Part shown: positions 33,744 through 43,120 of the stretch, in pieces
Layout of the letters: the number at the start of each line of letters is the position of its first letter
Position numbering within the stretch: position 1 is the stretch's first letter
From: Methanobacterium sp. UBA44
Lineage (GTDB): Archaea; Methanobacteriota; Methanobacteria; Methanobacteriales; Methanobacteriaceae
Direction of reading: 5' to 3'
Assembly (NCBI GenBank): GCA_002494885.1
Contig: DACV01000007.1
Coordinates: 360,001-424,000, forward strand
Length of the DNA stretch: 64,000 bases
The notes under the pieces: model-generated
What the model saw: only the letters and a program-made list of their open reading frames with translations
What the model was told of the DNA's origin: nothing
Databases searched by the model: none
Position numbers and translations under genes: made by a program

Positions 33744-34151
33744 ATGAGCGATTATGATAAATTATTAGATAGAGCAATAGATCAATTACCACAAAAGGTT
33801 TTTGAAACAACAAGATTTACCGTTCCTAAAGCTTATTCAGTAATTCAGGGGAACAGGACAATAATACAGAATTTCAAAGAAATTGCAGAAGCTTTAAACA
33901 GAGACCCGCAGCATTTACTAAAGTTTTTACTCAGAGAATTGGGTACTGCAGGGAACTTAGAGGGCAGCAGGGCCATAATGCAAGGGAAATTTACCCATTA
34001 TCTCATAAACGACAGAATAGATGATTATGTAAAGAGATTCATTATGTGTCACGAATGTAACCGGCCTGATACACGCATAATCAGAGAAGATCGTATATTT
34101 TTACTTAAATGCGAAGCTTGTGGTGCTAAAGCCCCACTTAAGACATTGTAA
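33744..34151 (+). CDS. Translation initiation factor 2 subunit beta (aIF2-beta)
   Basis: 135 residues with TTGGAGG 9-15 bases before ATG. The core K-V-F-E-T-T-R-F-T-V-P-K and L-K-F-L-L-R-E-L-G-T-A-G are family features, followed by a C-terminal zinc ribbon C-H-E-C (about 101-104) and C-E-A-C-G (about 121-125). It is part of the aIF2 heterotrimer that delivers initiator Met-tRNA. Downstream, after hairpin array D, comes NMD3 on the same strand. Confidence 0.95.
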   Translation: MSDYDKLLDRAIDQLPQKVFETTRFTVPKAYSVIQGNRTIIQNFKEIAEALNRDPQHLLKFLLRELGTAGNLEGSRAIMQGKFTHYLINDRIDDYVKRFIMCHECNRPDTRIIREDRIFLLKCEACGAKAPLKTL

Positions 34152-34201
34152 ATGGCCAAATTACCATTTATTACTTTTTATCGCTCCAAAAATCGAAGCA
34201 T

Positions 34202-34291
34202 GCAAAAACTCCCTTTTTGCTGCCTGCAAATCTTAGATTTGCGGTTCAGGAATCGAAGATTCCTGCAACGTCAAAATTCTTTGAATTTTGA
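34202..34291. repeat. Hairpin array D between aIF2-beta and nmd3
   Basis: Elements: 34202-34220 (GCAAAAA/TTTTTGC arms, one central mismatch), 34226-34242 (perfect GCAAATC, centre TTA), 34248-34264 (perfect AGGAATC, centre GAA), 34271-34291 (perfect TCAAAATTC, centre TTT). The last differs by a single base from the element at 16504-16524. It lies between a translation factor and a ribosome export factor gene. Confidence 0.85.
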
Positions 34292-34329
34292 TAGATTTTT
34301 GAGGATTTAATTAAGACTGATTTGATATT

Positions 34330-35376
34330 ATGTTTTGTCCAAGATGTGGAAGGACAGATGAGGAACTTTTTGATAACCTTTGTAAGTCCTGTTTTTTAGA
34401 AGATTTTGTTTTAGCGGAAATTCCAGGGGAAATAGAAATTACGGTTTGCGCCCACTGTGAATCACGGCTTATAAGCGGGAAGTGGCATGAATTAGAGTTA
34501 TCTGATGAAGAAATTATTTTAAACGCTTTAAATAATCATATAACCCTTAATAAATATGCTCAAAACGTTGAAATCCATGTTGAAACATTATTAGCAAGAG
34601 GATCAAACATTGAATGCCTCGTTCATACCCGAGGAACTGTTCTGGGAGAAGATATTGAGCAGGGCTATAAATTGAATGTTAAAATTAATAGAACTGTTTG
34701 TCCAGAATGCAGTAAATTTACATCAGGATATTATGAAGCTGTTATTCAGTTAAGGGCTGATAAAAGAGTTCCTGATGATGAAGAAGTAATGACTTCTGAT
34801 GCAATAATTGCAGAAAATATCGATAAGATTGCCAGAAAGAACAAGATGGCCTATATTTCCCAGCGTAATGTACTGAAAGAAGGAATAGATTACTATATCG
34901 GTTCTTATAAGGTTGCAAAACGGATTTCAAATTCTATAAAGGATCATATGGGTGGTGTTATCAAAGAATCACCCCGTCTAATGGGTAGGGACAAATCTGC
35001 TGGAAAAGACCTCTATAGAGTGTGGATTTCTGTGCGAATACCTTATTTTAAAGTTAATGACTTTGTAAAATATGAAAGCGTTATAGGACAAATTAAGAGC
35101 ATTGATGGAAAGAAAATTTTGATCAAAGACTTAAATTCAAGAAATCAGATTTCAGTGCAATGGAGAGATTATGATAAAATAATGGCTGTTGCAAAAGAGG
35201 AAGATGTTATGGAAACTACGGTCACTGCAAAAACTCCAGATTCTATTCAAATTCTTCATCCTGTAACTTACGAACCTGTAGATCTCCAGATCAACGTTGA
35301 TTTTGCAGAAATAGAGATTGGATCTCAAATTCCGATAATTGAAATCGATCATGTTCTTTATATTTTAGATTGTTAA
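34330..35376 (+). CDS. nmd3: NMD3-family ribosome-associated protein
   Basis: 348 residues. The N-terminal part has four zinc Cys pairs: C-P-R-C-G (about 3-7), C-K-S-C (about 17-20), C-A-H-C (about 35-38) and C-P-E-C (about 120-123), followed by a beta-rich region. This is the archaeal counterpart of the eukaryotic large-subunit nuclear export factor; in archaea it presumably acts in 50S maturation. Starts directly at ATG 34330 after array D with no strong RBS. Confidence 0.92.
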   Translation: MFCPRCGRTDEELFDNLCKSCFLEDFVLAEIPGEIEITVCAHCESRLISGKWHELELSDEEIILNALNNHITLNKYAQNVEIHVETLLARGSNIECLVHTRGTVLGEDIEQGYKLNVKINRTVCPECSKFTSGYYEAVIQLRADKRVPDDEEVMTSDAIIAENIDKIARKNKMAYISQRNVLKEGIDYYIGSYKVAKRISNSIKDHMGGVIKESPRLMGRDKSAGKDLYRVWISVRIPYFKVNDFVKYESVIGQIKSIDGKKILIKDLNSRNQISVQWRDYDKIMAVAKEEDVMETTVTAKTPDSIQILHPVTYEPVDLQINVDFAEIEIGSQIPIIEIDHVLYILDC

Positions 35377-35492
35377 TTACACAATATTTAAATTGTATAA
35401 AATATAAGTTAAATAAAGATTTAAATTAAAAATATTATCTAATTCTTCAATTTAATCAATATTGTATATTTTAGATAAATTACGGTGATATA

Positions 35493-36458
35493 ATGGACAT
35501 TGATACTAAAATTGACATGATAGAGAGCGGAACGCTTGAAATAATATCCCATGATGAACTTAAAGAAAAACTTCAAAAAGATTATCCTGTAGCTTATATA
35601 GGTTATGAACCTTCTGGAAAAGTTCATCTCGGACATGCCATCACCGTGAAAAAAATGATAGCACTCCAGAAAGCAGGTTTTAAGATAAAAATCCTTCTTG
35701 CTGACCTACATGCTTATTTAAATGGAAAGGGAACTCTTGAAGAGATAAAAGAAATTTCAGAATACATGCAGAAATGTTTCCTGGCTTTTGGGTTAAGTGA
35801 AGAAACTGAATTCATTTTAGGGTCTTCTTTCCAAACAGATGAAAATTATACACTCAAAGTCTACGAATTAGCGCTTTCAACCACTTTAACACGTGCAAGA
35901 AGAAGTATGGCCCAAATCACAAGGGATAAAGAAGATCATAAAGTTGCAGAGGTTATTTATCCCATAATGCAGGTTATTGACATGTTATTTTTGGATGTAG
36001 ATCTTGCATTAGGGGGAATGGAGCAACGGAAGATCCACATGCTGGCAAGGGAAAATTTACCCAAAGTTGGGTCTCCTGCACCTGTCATCATCCACACACC
36101 TCTCCTTCATGGAACTGACGGCAGTGAGAAAATGTCTTCAAGCAAAGAAAACTTCATTGCAATTGATGATACTCCTAATGACATAAAAAAGAAAATAAAA
36201 AACAGTTACTGCCCGGCGGGAGAAATTGAAGGAAATCCAGTTATAGAAATAGCTAAATATTTTATTTATGATTCTCATGACACTCTTTTAATTGAAAGAC
36301 CACCCAAATTTGGAGGTAATCTGGAATTAAATTATGAAGAACTTCTGGAGGCCTATGAAAATAGGAAATTGCATCCATTAGACCTTAAAAATGCAGTTAC
36401 TGCTAATTTAATTAAGATTCTGGAACCTGTAAGAGAATATCTAAAAAAAATGAATTAG
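35493..36458 (+). CDS. tyrS: Tyrosyl-tRNA synthetase
   Basis: 321 residues, class I. HIGH-like motif H-L-G-H-A (about 47-51), Y-E-P-S-G-K before it, and K-M-S-S-S (about 211-215). Tyr-binding residues in Y-I-G-Y-E-P and Q-V-I-D-M. The short archaeal type lacks a C-terminal S4 domain. It charges tRNA-Tyr. ATG with TACGGTGAT upstream. A 65-residue protein follows 47 bases later. Confidence 0.95.
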   Translation: MDIDTKIDMIESGTLEIISHDELKEKLQKDYPVAYIGYEPSGKVHLGHAITVKKMIALQKAGFKIKILLADLHAYLNGKGTLEEIKEISEYMQKCFLAFGLSEETEFILGSSFQTDENYTLKVYELALSTTLTRARRSMAQITRDKEDHKVAEVIYPIMQVIDMLFLDVDLALGGMEQRKIHMLARENLPKVGSPAPVIIHTPLLHGTDGSEKMSSSKENFIAIDDTPNDIKKKIKNSYCPAGEIEGNPVIEIAKYFIYDSHDTLLIERPPKFGGNLELNYEELLEAYENRKLHPLDLKNAVTANLIKILEPVREYLKKMN

Positions 36459-36505
36459 ATTATTAAAAATAAATTAATTATATCTAAAGAGGAATAGGTG
36501 ATGAA

Positions 36506-36703
36506 ATGAAATATGAAATGAAGTTACCTGCAGGTGTTTCAGGACAAATACTCGCAAAAATTATGGAAGAATTAGATTTAGACGTTAAACAAACCGATTA
36601 TGGTCCTGTTATGGTTGGGGAAAAAGAAGATCTTGAAACTGCCCAGGATATGATTATAAAATCGTTGCATGAGAGAATAAAAGAGCTTGAAGATAAAAAA
36701 TAA
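36506..36703 (+). CDS. Small conserved-looking protein downstream of tyrS, function unknown
   Basis: 65 residues; ATG 36506 has GAGG(A)-type sequence and GGTGAT nearby (36497-36502). Alternating hydrophobic pattern (I-L-A-K-I-M-E-E-L-D-L), then Y-G-P-V-M-V-G and a charged C-terminal helix. It could be a small alpha/beta domain. It may be cotranscribed with tyrS. No family is named with confidence. Confidence 0.6.
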   Translation: MKYEMKLPAGVSGQILAKIMEELDLDVKQTDYGPVMVGEKEDLETAQDMIIKSLHERIKELEDKK

Positions 36704-36717
36704 CTCTTTTTATTTAT

Positions 36718-37155
36718 TTAATCCAATTCATCAATGATATCATCAATGATGTCCTTAACTATATCTTCAATATTATTTTGATCGCTCCATGTGCATAATT
36801 CTGTTCCAGGAACGTCTCCTATATCTTCAAATGTGCTTTCATCACTCCATGCTCTTTCTAAGTCTTCAGAGCAGAAATTTAAATCAGTTTCATGATTTTC
36901 ATAAAGAATATCCCATGTTTCAGTACTTCTTATCTCCCAGTACCACATATAGGTATTTGCACATTTTTCTTCATTATTTCCACTTGTTAAATCCTCAGTT
37001 AAGCCTTCACATATCTTCCCTTCTTCTTTATAGCCCACAACTAAAGTTTTTCCATCATCAAGATCAATATATTTTTCCCAAACATCTTTAGGACCATCAA
37101 CCTTTACTAAATCAGTGTTAATTATCATATCGCTAAGTTCATCTTTATTTACCAT
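36718..37155 (-). CDS. Acidic soluble protein, function unknown
   Basis: 145 residues with more than a quarter Asp/Glu. N-terminal helical start M-V-N-K-D-E-L-S-D-M, a middle with W-Y-W-E-I-R-S-T-E-T-W and Cys residues at about 49, 61, 93 and 121, and a C-terminal I-V-K-D-I-I-D-D-I-I-D-E-L-D. A GGGGGAGC-type RBS precedes the ATG at 37155. Convergent with 36506. Could be a short orphan or antitoxin-like protein; nothing supports either. Confidence 0.55.
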   Translation of the reverse strand: MVNKDELSDMIINTDLVKVDGPKDVWEKYIDLDDGKTLVVGYKEEGKICEGLTEDLTSGNNEEKCANTYMWYWEIRSTETWDILYENHETDLNFCSEDLERAWSDESTFEDIGDVPGTELCTWSDQNNIEDIVKDIIDDIIDELD

Positions 37156-37291
37156 ATGAATGCTCCCCCACTATCATTAAATAAACTTAAAATTATTTTA
37201 GAACCTCGTTATTGTATGTAAGATATATGATTGAATTTATACTTATTTTTATGCATAAAACACATTTGAACATGACTAATTAAAATTATAA

Positions 37292-37906
37292 TTAAATACA
37301 TCTGCCAATTTTAGGGGAAACAGCTTTCTTTATATCCTCATGAATTTTATTAATCCCATTATTAGCATTAATTACGAAAAAATCATTTGTTTTAGCAAGT
37401 TCAAGATACCTATTTCGGATTTTTTCAAGAAAAACTTTATTTTCAAAACTATCACTGCCATCACATCTGGAAATTGCCTTTTCGACATCTAAATCAAGCA
37501 AAATAACCATATCTGGCTTTTTAATAAATTTATTCAATTCATAAAGCCATGAGGCGTCACTATCGAGCCTTTGTTTTGAATTTTGGACACCTTGAGGATT
37601 TTGGTAAGCTATACTTGAATAAAAACACCTGTCACTTATTATAGCTTTACCTGCTTCCTCTGCAGCCTCTATTGTATCCATTAAAACCATACGGTCAGCA
37701 GCAAATAAAAGGGCAAGGGTTTTCTGGAAATTATCATTCGTAGCTCTTGGATCTTTAAGAATTTCTCTAATTAATTTTCCTGTAGATGAGTTTGTTGGCT
37801 CAAAAATTCTTAAAACTTCATATCCATAATCACTTAGCCATTTTTCAAGGAGAAGTATTTGCGTTGATTTTCCTGAGCCATCAATACCTTCTAAGCAAAT
37901 ATACAT
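37292..37906 (-). CDS. tmk: Thymidylate kinase
   Basis: 204 residues. P-loop E-G-I-D-G-S-G-K-S-T (about 6-15), D-R-C-F-Y-S-S-I-A-Y-Q (about 91-101, the D-R-(Y/W) motif has Cys in the third place) and a lid region with R-C-D and K-V-F-L-E-K-I-R (about 147-165). It phosphorylates dTMP to dTDP. Length is normal for the family. It stands alone. Confidence 0.92.
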   Translation of the reverse strand: MYICLEGIDGSGKSTQILLLEKWLSDYGYEVLRIFEPTNSSTGKLIREILKDPRATNDNFQKTLALLFAADRMVLMDTIEAAEEAGKAIISDRCFYSSIAYQNPQGVQNSKQRLDSDASWLYELNKFIKKPDMVILLDLDVEKAISRCDGSDSFENKVFLEKIRNRYLELAKTNDFFVINANNGINKIHEDIKKAVSPKIGRCI

Positions 37907-38088
37907 ATTATATCATTACCTCTATTATATTTAAAATAATTATAATTAATTTTTAACTCATTATAATTGAAATTAGCAGCAATATAGTTAAATATGATAT
38001 TTTATTTACTCCATTAAAAATATAGTTATCTTAACAAAATAGATTGATAACAATTTTTTAAATATTATTTACTTACTGGAGAAAAATA

Positions 38089-40662
38089 ATGGAAAAACAA
38101 ATTCCTGAACTATTAGCCCCTGCAGGATCTATGGATGCCCTTAAAGCAGCTGTAAATGCTGGTGCTGATGCTGTTTACCTTGCTGGAAAGCAATTTGGAG
38201 CAAGACATTATGCAGCTAACTTTGATAATGAACAGTTGAAAAAAGCAGTACATTATGCTCATTTCAGAGGAGTAAAGGTTTATGTAACGGTAAATACTCT
38301 AATTAAAGACCATGAACTTCAAAAAATGAGTAAATATCTTCTATTTCTGTATGAGATCGGAGTAGATGCAATTTTAGTCCAGGATACTGGTGTTGCAAAA
38401 CTGGCGAAAGAAATCGTTCCTGGTTTAAATCTCCATGCATCTACTCAGATGACCATTCACAACAGTGAAGGAGTTAAATGGGCATCAGAATTCGGCTTTA
38501 AACGCGTAGTTCTTGCAAGGGAAATGAAATTATCACAAATTGAAGAAATCATTCAAGAAATTAAATCAGGAAGGATTGAACTTGAAATATTTGCCCATGG
38601 AGCATTATGCTATTCATATTCCGGACAATGCCTTTTATCCTCATTTATAGGAGGTAGAAGTGGAAACAGAGGAATGTGTGCACAACCATGTAGAAGGAAA
38701 TACAGAGTTGTTTCAGGAAAGAAGGACATTTACGGCAAGCCGGCTAAATTAACTACAGTGCCCATTAAAGCTGAATATATGTTATCAACGCGAGATATGG
38801 CACTTTATAAGTATTTACCCCGAATTGTTAATTCGAATGTGTGTTCCCTTAAGATTGAAGGTAGAATGAGGTCTTCAGAGTATGTAGCAACCGTAGTAAG
38901 TATATACAGGAAAGCTTTAGATTCTATTGCACAGGGAAAATGGAAAGCAGACAAAAAAGACATTAATAACCTTAAATTAGCGTTTAATCGTGATTTTACA
39001 GGAGGGTATATTTTAGAAAATTTCATCAATGTAATGGGGCGTAATCATCCGGGAAATCGAGGCATATATACTGGTTCTTTAACAGAATATAAAAATAAAG
39101 AAGCACTTATTGAAATTAAAGGATATATTATCCCCCAAAAAGGTGATGGAGTCGTATTTATACCTCCTAATCCAAAAGAAAGAGAATATGGAATGGTTAT
39201 AAATGAACATCCCGAAATTTATAAAAAAAAGCTTAAATTAAAAGTTAATGTCCCTTTAAAAAAAGGTACGTCTATCTACATTACACGGCGGAAAAAATTG
39301 GTTGATAAAGCCCAGGAAATTATCAATGGAACTCATGATAATTTAAAAAATCAGATTCTTGTCGATCTGGAAATATTGGTCCAGAAAGATGGCACTATCA
39401 TGATTAATAGTAAGTTTAGCGGAGCTAAAGGACCACTAGAGTTAGAAATTAGTGCTGATTTTAAAATGGAGAAAGCAATTAGCAGGCCTTTGAATAAAGA
39501 AACCTTAAAAAATCAGATGTCAAAAACTGGCGGAACTCCTTTTAAAATCCAAAATATACAAATCAAGTATCCCGGGGGATTTTTTGCTCCTCTAAGTGAA
39601 CTTAATAAACTCAGAAGGGATTTATTTAAAGGAATAGAAGGTAGAATTATTTCATCATATCTTCCTCCAGAAGAAGAGTTAAACAATTCAAAAAAACGAT
39701 TACATGATTCTTTATCTGGATTTTCAAGCTTACAAAAACCTTCAAATGAAATTCCTGAATTAGGTATTTATGTTAATGACCTGAAATCTTTAAATGGAGC
39801 CATTAATGGAGGATGTATGCGAATTTATTTTGATCCATTTATCCAAAATAGTTTAAAATGTAAATCAGAGTATTTTAATATTGATGAATTGAAACAAAGG
39901 ATATTAAAGGCTAAAGCTATGTGTAAATCCTCTGATGCTACTTTTATATTAAAATTACCTAAAATAACCACTAATTCTGACTTAAAAATATTATTAGAAC
40001 TAATTAAACGATTAACAGAATCAGGAATTAATGAATTCCTTGTTGATGGAATTGGAGCTGCAAATGCATTAATGGATTTAAATAACTCTATTGTGCTGCA
40101 TGGATCTGCAGGGCTTAATGTATGGAACCAGTTATCGGCAGAAGAATTATCAACGCTATTTAGTGGGCTTACAATTTCGCCAGAGCTTTCAAAAAGTGAA
40201 ATTAAGAAACTTACTTCTAACCCTCACCACAACGTTTCTATGGAATTGCTTGTTCAGGGAAACATGGAATCAATAATTTCAAAAGATTGCATTCCCTGTA
40301 TAGATAACATTCCAATTGAAAATAACACGTTTTTAGGTCTTCAGGATATTAAAAATCAAGTTTTTCCAGTATTACTGGATAATGAATGCCATACATACAT
40401 TTTAAATTCTGTAGAGTTATGCCTGATAGATCATCTGCCTTTTATTTTAAAAACTGGAATTGATACAGTTATTATAGACGCGAGGGGAAGAGGTGAAAAA
40501 TATGCCCTCAAAATCAGTTCCATTTACATGAATGCACTTCAAATTACTGCACAGAAAGATCCTGAACTTAAAAATAAGCTTAATTCATTGAAAAATAAGA
40601 TAAAAAAGATTTCTTTTGGGGGCATTACTACAGGGAATTTTATCAGAGGAGTTAAAGAATAA
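38089..40662 (+). CDS. U32-family protein with DUF3656-like region, 23S rRNA hydroxylation factor RlhA-like
   Basis: 857 residues, near RlhA length. The N-terminal domain (about 1-280) starts P-E-L-L-A-P-A-G-S and contains the U32 signature: E-I-F-A-H-G-A-L-C-Y-S-Y-S-G-Q-C-L-L-S, with further Cys in G-M-C-A-Q-P-C-R-R (about 200-207). A middle region of beta strands (about 330-510) and a C-terminal U32-like half (about 560-857) follow. Bacterial RlhA hydroxylates C2501 of 23S rRNA; related YegQ/TrhP act on tRNA U34. The peptidase name of family U32 is probably misleading. The archaeal substrate is inferred. Confidence 0.85.
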   Translation: MEKQIPELLAPAGSMDALKAAVNAGADAVYLAGKQFGARHYAANFDNEQLKKAVHYAHFRGVKVYVTVNTLIKDHELQKMSKYLLFLYEIGVDAILVQDTGVAKLAKEIVPGLNLHASTQMTIHNSEGVKWASEFGFKRVVLAREMKLSQIEEIIQEIKSGRIELEIFAHGALCYSYSGQCLLSSFIGGRSGNRGMCAQPCRRKYRVVSGKKDIYGKPAKLTTVPIKAEYMLSTRDMALYKYLPRIVNSNVCSLKIEGRMRSSEYVATVVSIYRKALDSIAQGKWKADKKDINNLKLAFNRDFTGGYILENFINVMGRNHPGNRGIYTGSLTEYKNKEALIEIKGYIIPQKGDGVVFIPPNPKEREYGMVINEHPEIYKKKLKLKVNVPLKKGTSIYITRRKKLVDKAQEIINGTHDNLKNQILVDLEILVQKDGTIMINSKFSGAKGPLELEISADFKMEKAISRPLNKETLKNQMSKTGGTPFKIQNIQIKYPGGFFAPLSELNKLRRDLFKGIEGRIISSYLPPEEELNNSKKRLHDSLSGFSSLQKPSNEIPELGIYVNDLKSLNGAINGGCMRIYFDPFIQNSLKCKSEYFNIDELKQRILKAKAMCKSSDATFILKLPKITTNSDLKILLELIKRLTESGINEFLVDGIGAANALMDLNNSIVLHGSAGLNVWNQLSAEELSTLFSGLTISPELSKSEIKKLTSNPHHNVSMELLVQGNMESIISKDCIPCIDNIPIENNTFLGLQDIKNQVFPVLLDNECHTYILNSVELCLIDHLPFILKTGIDTVIIDARGRGEKYALKISSIYMNALQITAQKDPELKNKLNSLKNKIKKISFGGITTGNFIRGVKE

Positions 40663-40818
40663 CTATTGCCTTTTTTTAAATTTAAAAATAATTTCACCAG
40701 TATTTTTATCCTGAGTGGATGTAGATAATACATATTTCCCTTTTAATCCATTTCTAAGCAAATTTTGCAACTTTGAAGGTTTTTCATCCTCTGAATCTGG
40801 TTTAATTCTTATTTCCAA
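40663..40818 (-). CDS. Small protein, function unknown
   Basis: 51 residues from TTG 40818, supported by GGTGAT 5-10 bases upstream; ATG 40851 further upstream would lie in the AT-rich leader. The sequence has a beta start (L-E-I-R-I-K-P), K-L-Q-N-L-L-R-N-G-L-K and C-terminal strands (K-Y-V-L-S-T-S-T; G-E-I-I-F-K-F-K). Convergent with the U32 gene, ending at adjacent bases. Not recognised. Confidence 0.5.
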   Translation of the reverse strand: MEIRIKPDSEDEKPSKLQNLLRNGLKGKYVLSTSTQDKNTGEIIFKFKKRQ

Positions 40819-40851
40819 TTTTATCACCTTAATTAAAATATTAATTACCAT

Positions 40852-41201
40852 TATATTATTTGTTATTACAGATTAAAATATTTAACAAAATCCAATCAAT
40901 ACTCGTAAAAAGCTATTTTTTCTGAAAAATTCTTTAAACTATTACTTTAAATCTTAAATAATACCAAAAAAAGATTTATTATTTAAGGAAACCGGGCTCA
41001 ATTATTATATTTTATCAAAACTTCATAAATGATGAATTGACAGTAACGTGAAATATATTATTAAAATCTTACTTATTTAAGGTCTAAAAGTTTAAATAGA
41101 ACTGATATCAATAGTGACCTACTCACATTTTATTTCATAATAGTGAATATTCTTTGATGTCTTTTAATTTTAAGATAACTAAGTTTTATAAGGTGATATT
41201 T
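40852..41201. other. AT-rich spacer upstream of the transglutaminase-like gene
   Basis: About 350 bases. A TATA-like AGTTTAAATA sits near 41089-41098 and could serve the next gene. No RNA or protein fragment seen. Confidence 0.4.
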
Positions 41202-41750
41202 TTGAAAGTTCAACTAACAAATTTACTGAGGTATAAAAAGCCATTTCAACCAATATTTACCTCTGCAATAACATTAATAATAATATTAAATGTTATAAAT
41301 CCCATATATGCATCTGAATATGGAAATGATAATTCAAAAAGTATTATTAGTCTGGATAATCTCTTAAGTTTTAACTGGATACCTGATCTCAAAGTACATT
41401 TGGTTAATATTAAAAATCCTTATGAAGAAAGCGAAGAGATAAAGAAAATTTCAGGAATTCTGGAAGAAGGTTCTAAATTTAAGTACATAAGGGGAGTTAA
41501 TAGCAGTGCCTCCAGGCTTCCTCTAGAAGGAGGTGATTGCTGGGCGATGTCAGACTGGTTATATAAAAATATTAAAAAAACGGGTGTAGAATGTAGAATC
41601 CTTCAATACGAAACTTCACTTTCTACAAGGCATAGAAGTGTACAGATAAAGAGCAATGAAGAGTGGATTGATTTACCCTATGGAAAATATGGTTTTGACC
41701 ACAGATTTGCTGCTGCAAGATCTAAGCCGGGAATGTTTGTTTATAAATAA
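41202..41750 (+). CDS. Exported transglutaminase-like cysteine peptidase domain protein
   Basis: 182 residues from TTG 41202, chosen for GGTGAT 5-10 bases upstream. A signal peptide or anchor occupies about 15-40. The C-terminal half (about 115-170) has G-G-D-C-W-A-M-S-D-W, R-H-R-S-V-Q and W-I-D-L-P, a Cys-His-Asp order matching transglutaminase-fold peptidases. In Methanobacteriales such domains occur in surface proteins and in pseudomurein endoisopeptidases (PeiW/PeiP). No pseudomurein-binding repeat is present, unlike the phage lysins. A wall-remodelling role is inferred; it may also be a dormant or regulatory relative. Confidence 0.7.
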   Translation: MKVQLTNLLRYKKPFQPIFTSAITLIIILNVINPIYASEYGNDNSKSIISLDNLLSFNWIPDLKVHLVNIKNPYEESEEIKKISGILEEGSKFKYIRGVNSSASRLPLEGGDCWAMSDWLYKNIKKTGVECRILQYETSLSTRHRSVQIKSNEEWIDLPYGKYGFDHRFAAARSKPGMFVYK

Positions 41751-41838
41751 TTAATTTAACCTCTAATTTTTTAATTTTAGCTATGTTAAATTAATGAATA
41801 AGCTATCTAACTATTTTCACTGAAAAATAAATTTTAAA

Positions 41839-42147
41839 TTATAATACTTCAAAGTTTATGCAGAAATATTCTCTTGGTTCTCTTTTGCCAAGTTGATACT
41901 CATTCCATATATAGCAGCCACTACACTGGCATGTTTGTTCTGAATCAAAATCTTTACATTTAGATTCTCCTGTTACACAATATAATCCTGGAATTTCCTG
42001 TGGATTGGATATGTTTTCCTCTTGCATTAATTCACTTTCTATCATTTTTTCGAGCTTTTCATCAGCACATTGACTTTTACTTTGAACTGGACATTCTGGA
42101 CAAATACATTTTTGAAGATTTTCTATACTCAAGTCTATATCAACCAA
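41839..42147 (-). CDS. DUF2769-like Cys-rich protein
   Basis: 102 residues with ten or more Cys: C-I-C-P-E-C-P near 14-19, S-K-S-Q-C, L-Y-C-V-T-G-E-S-K-C, C-Q-C-S-G-C and a late F-C. The distribution suggests several metal or Fe-S ligands, as in the small DUF2769 family of methanogens, whose function is not known. GAGGGGT precedes the ATG at 42147. Oriented opposite to its neighbours. Confidence 0.7.
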   Translation of the reverse strand: MVDIDLSIENLQKCICPECPVQSKSQCADEKLEKMIESELMQEENISNPQEIPGLYCVTGESKCKDFDSEQTCQCSGCYIWNEYQLGKREPREYFCINFEVL

Positions 42148-42356
42148 TTTAATACCCCTCCTATATATTTTATCATATTATGATTAAGTTAAAATAAATT
42201 TTAATGCAGTATACAGGTGATTATCTCTAAACTTATGAATTTAAAAGTTCTTTTTTATATTTCCTTATTTTAAATATATACTAATAAATGAAATATTTTA
42301 TATTATTTAATAGAACTTAGGATAATTATTAATTTTATTATTTCTAATAACAATAT

Positions 42357-42815
42357 ATGAACAATTTCCATAATTATAATAAAATATTGGTACCAATAGA
42401 TGGGTCAGAATGCTCTAAAAAAGCAAGTAAGCATGCATTATGGATTGCAAATATGACTAATGCAGACATTATACTTTTACATGTAGCGGACACTCATATA
42501 ACTCAATCAGGTTATGCACATTTCTTTAAAGAAGATTTATATGATATACTTATAGATAAAGGAAAAAAAATAATTGAGGATTTTAGGAGAGATTTAGAGA
42601 TATATAGATCTAAATGCTCTACAAATGTTGAAATAAATATTAAAATCAAAGATGGGGAACCCTATGATGAAATAGTAAAGACAATAGATGATGATAACAT
42701 TGATCTTGTTGTCATGGGTGCATCAGGAAGAGGTGGAATTAATAGATTTTTAATTGGAAGTGTAACAGAAAGAGTTGTAAGAAAATCTAAGGTTCCTGTT
42801 TTAGTTGTGCATTAA
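42357..42815 (+). CDS. Universal stress protein (UspA family, ATP-binding type)
   Basis: 152 residues. It has V-P-I-D-G-S-E-C-S-K-K-A at the start, the central V-V-M-G-A-S-G-R-G-G and the nucleotide motif G-x2-G-x9-G-S (about 124-139), followed by V-V-R-K-S-K-V-P-V-L-V-V. The motif indicates ATP binding. UspA proteins are stress-linked and often dimeric. Its location ahead of catalase fits a stress-response neighbourhood, though no operon is seen. Confidence 0.92.
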   Translation: MNNFHNYNKILVPIDGSECSKKASKHALWIANMTNADIILLHVADTHITQSGYAHFFKEDLYDILIDKGKKIIEDFRRDLEIYRSKCSTNVEINIKIKDGEPYDEIVKTIDDDNIDLVVMGASGRGGINRFLIGSVTERVVRKSKVPVLVVH

Positions 42816-43120
42816 TTTATTCCATTTGAAAGTAGGATCGGTATGTTTTAAAGATAGTTACTTCATTGGAATAGATATAAGGTAGTTTAAGTCTTAATAA
42901 AATAATATTTCAAGGAGTTCTATCAAAAATAGTAATGTTGCCTTCTTAATCTTTAAAATCAATATGCTAATCCTCCAGAGGTATTAAGTTTATATTTTCA
43001 TTTATTATTAATAATTCAATTTAGCTACGCTTTGAATTATAGTGAAGGGCGTAATTTATTAAATATTTTATAATTTAAAACAATTAGTAACTCACCATAA
43101 ATCAGTCTAATAATAAATTA
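42816..43120. other. Spacer between uspA and DUF454 gene
   Basis: About 305 AT-rich bases between converging genes. No stable hairpin or coding fragment stands out. Confidence 0.4.
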
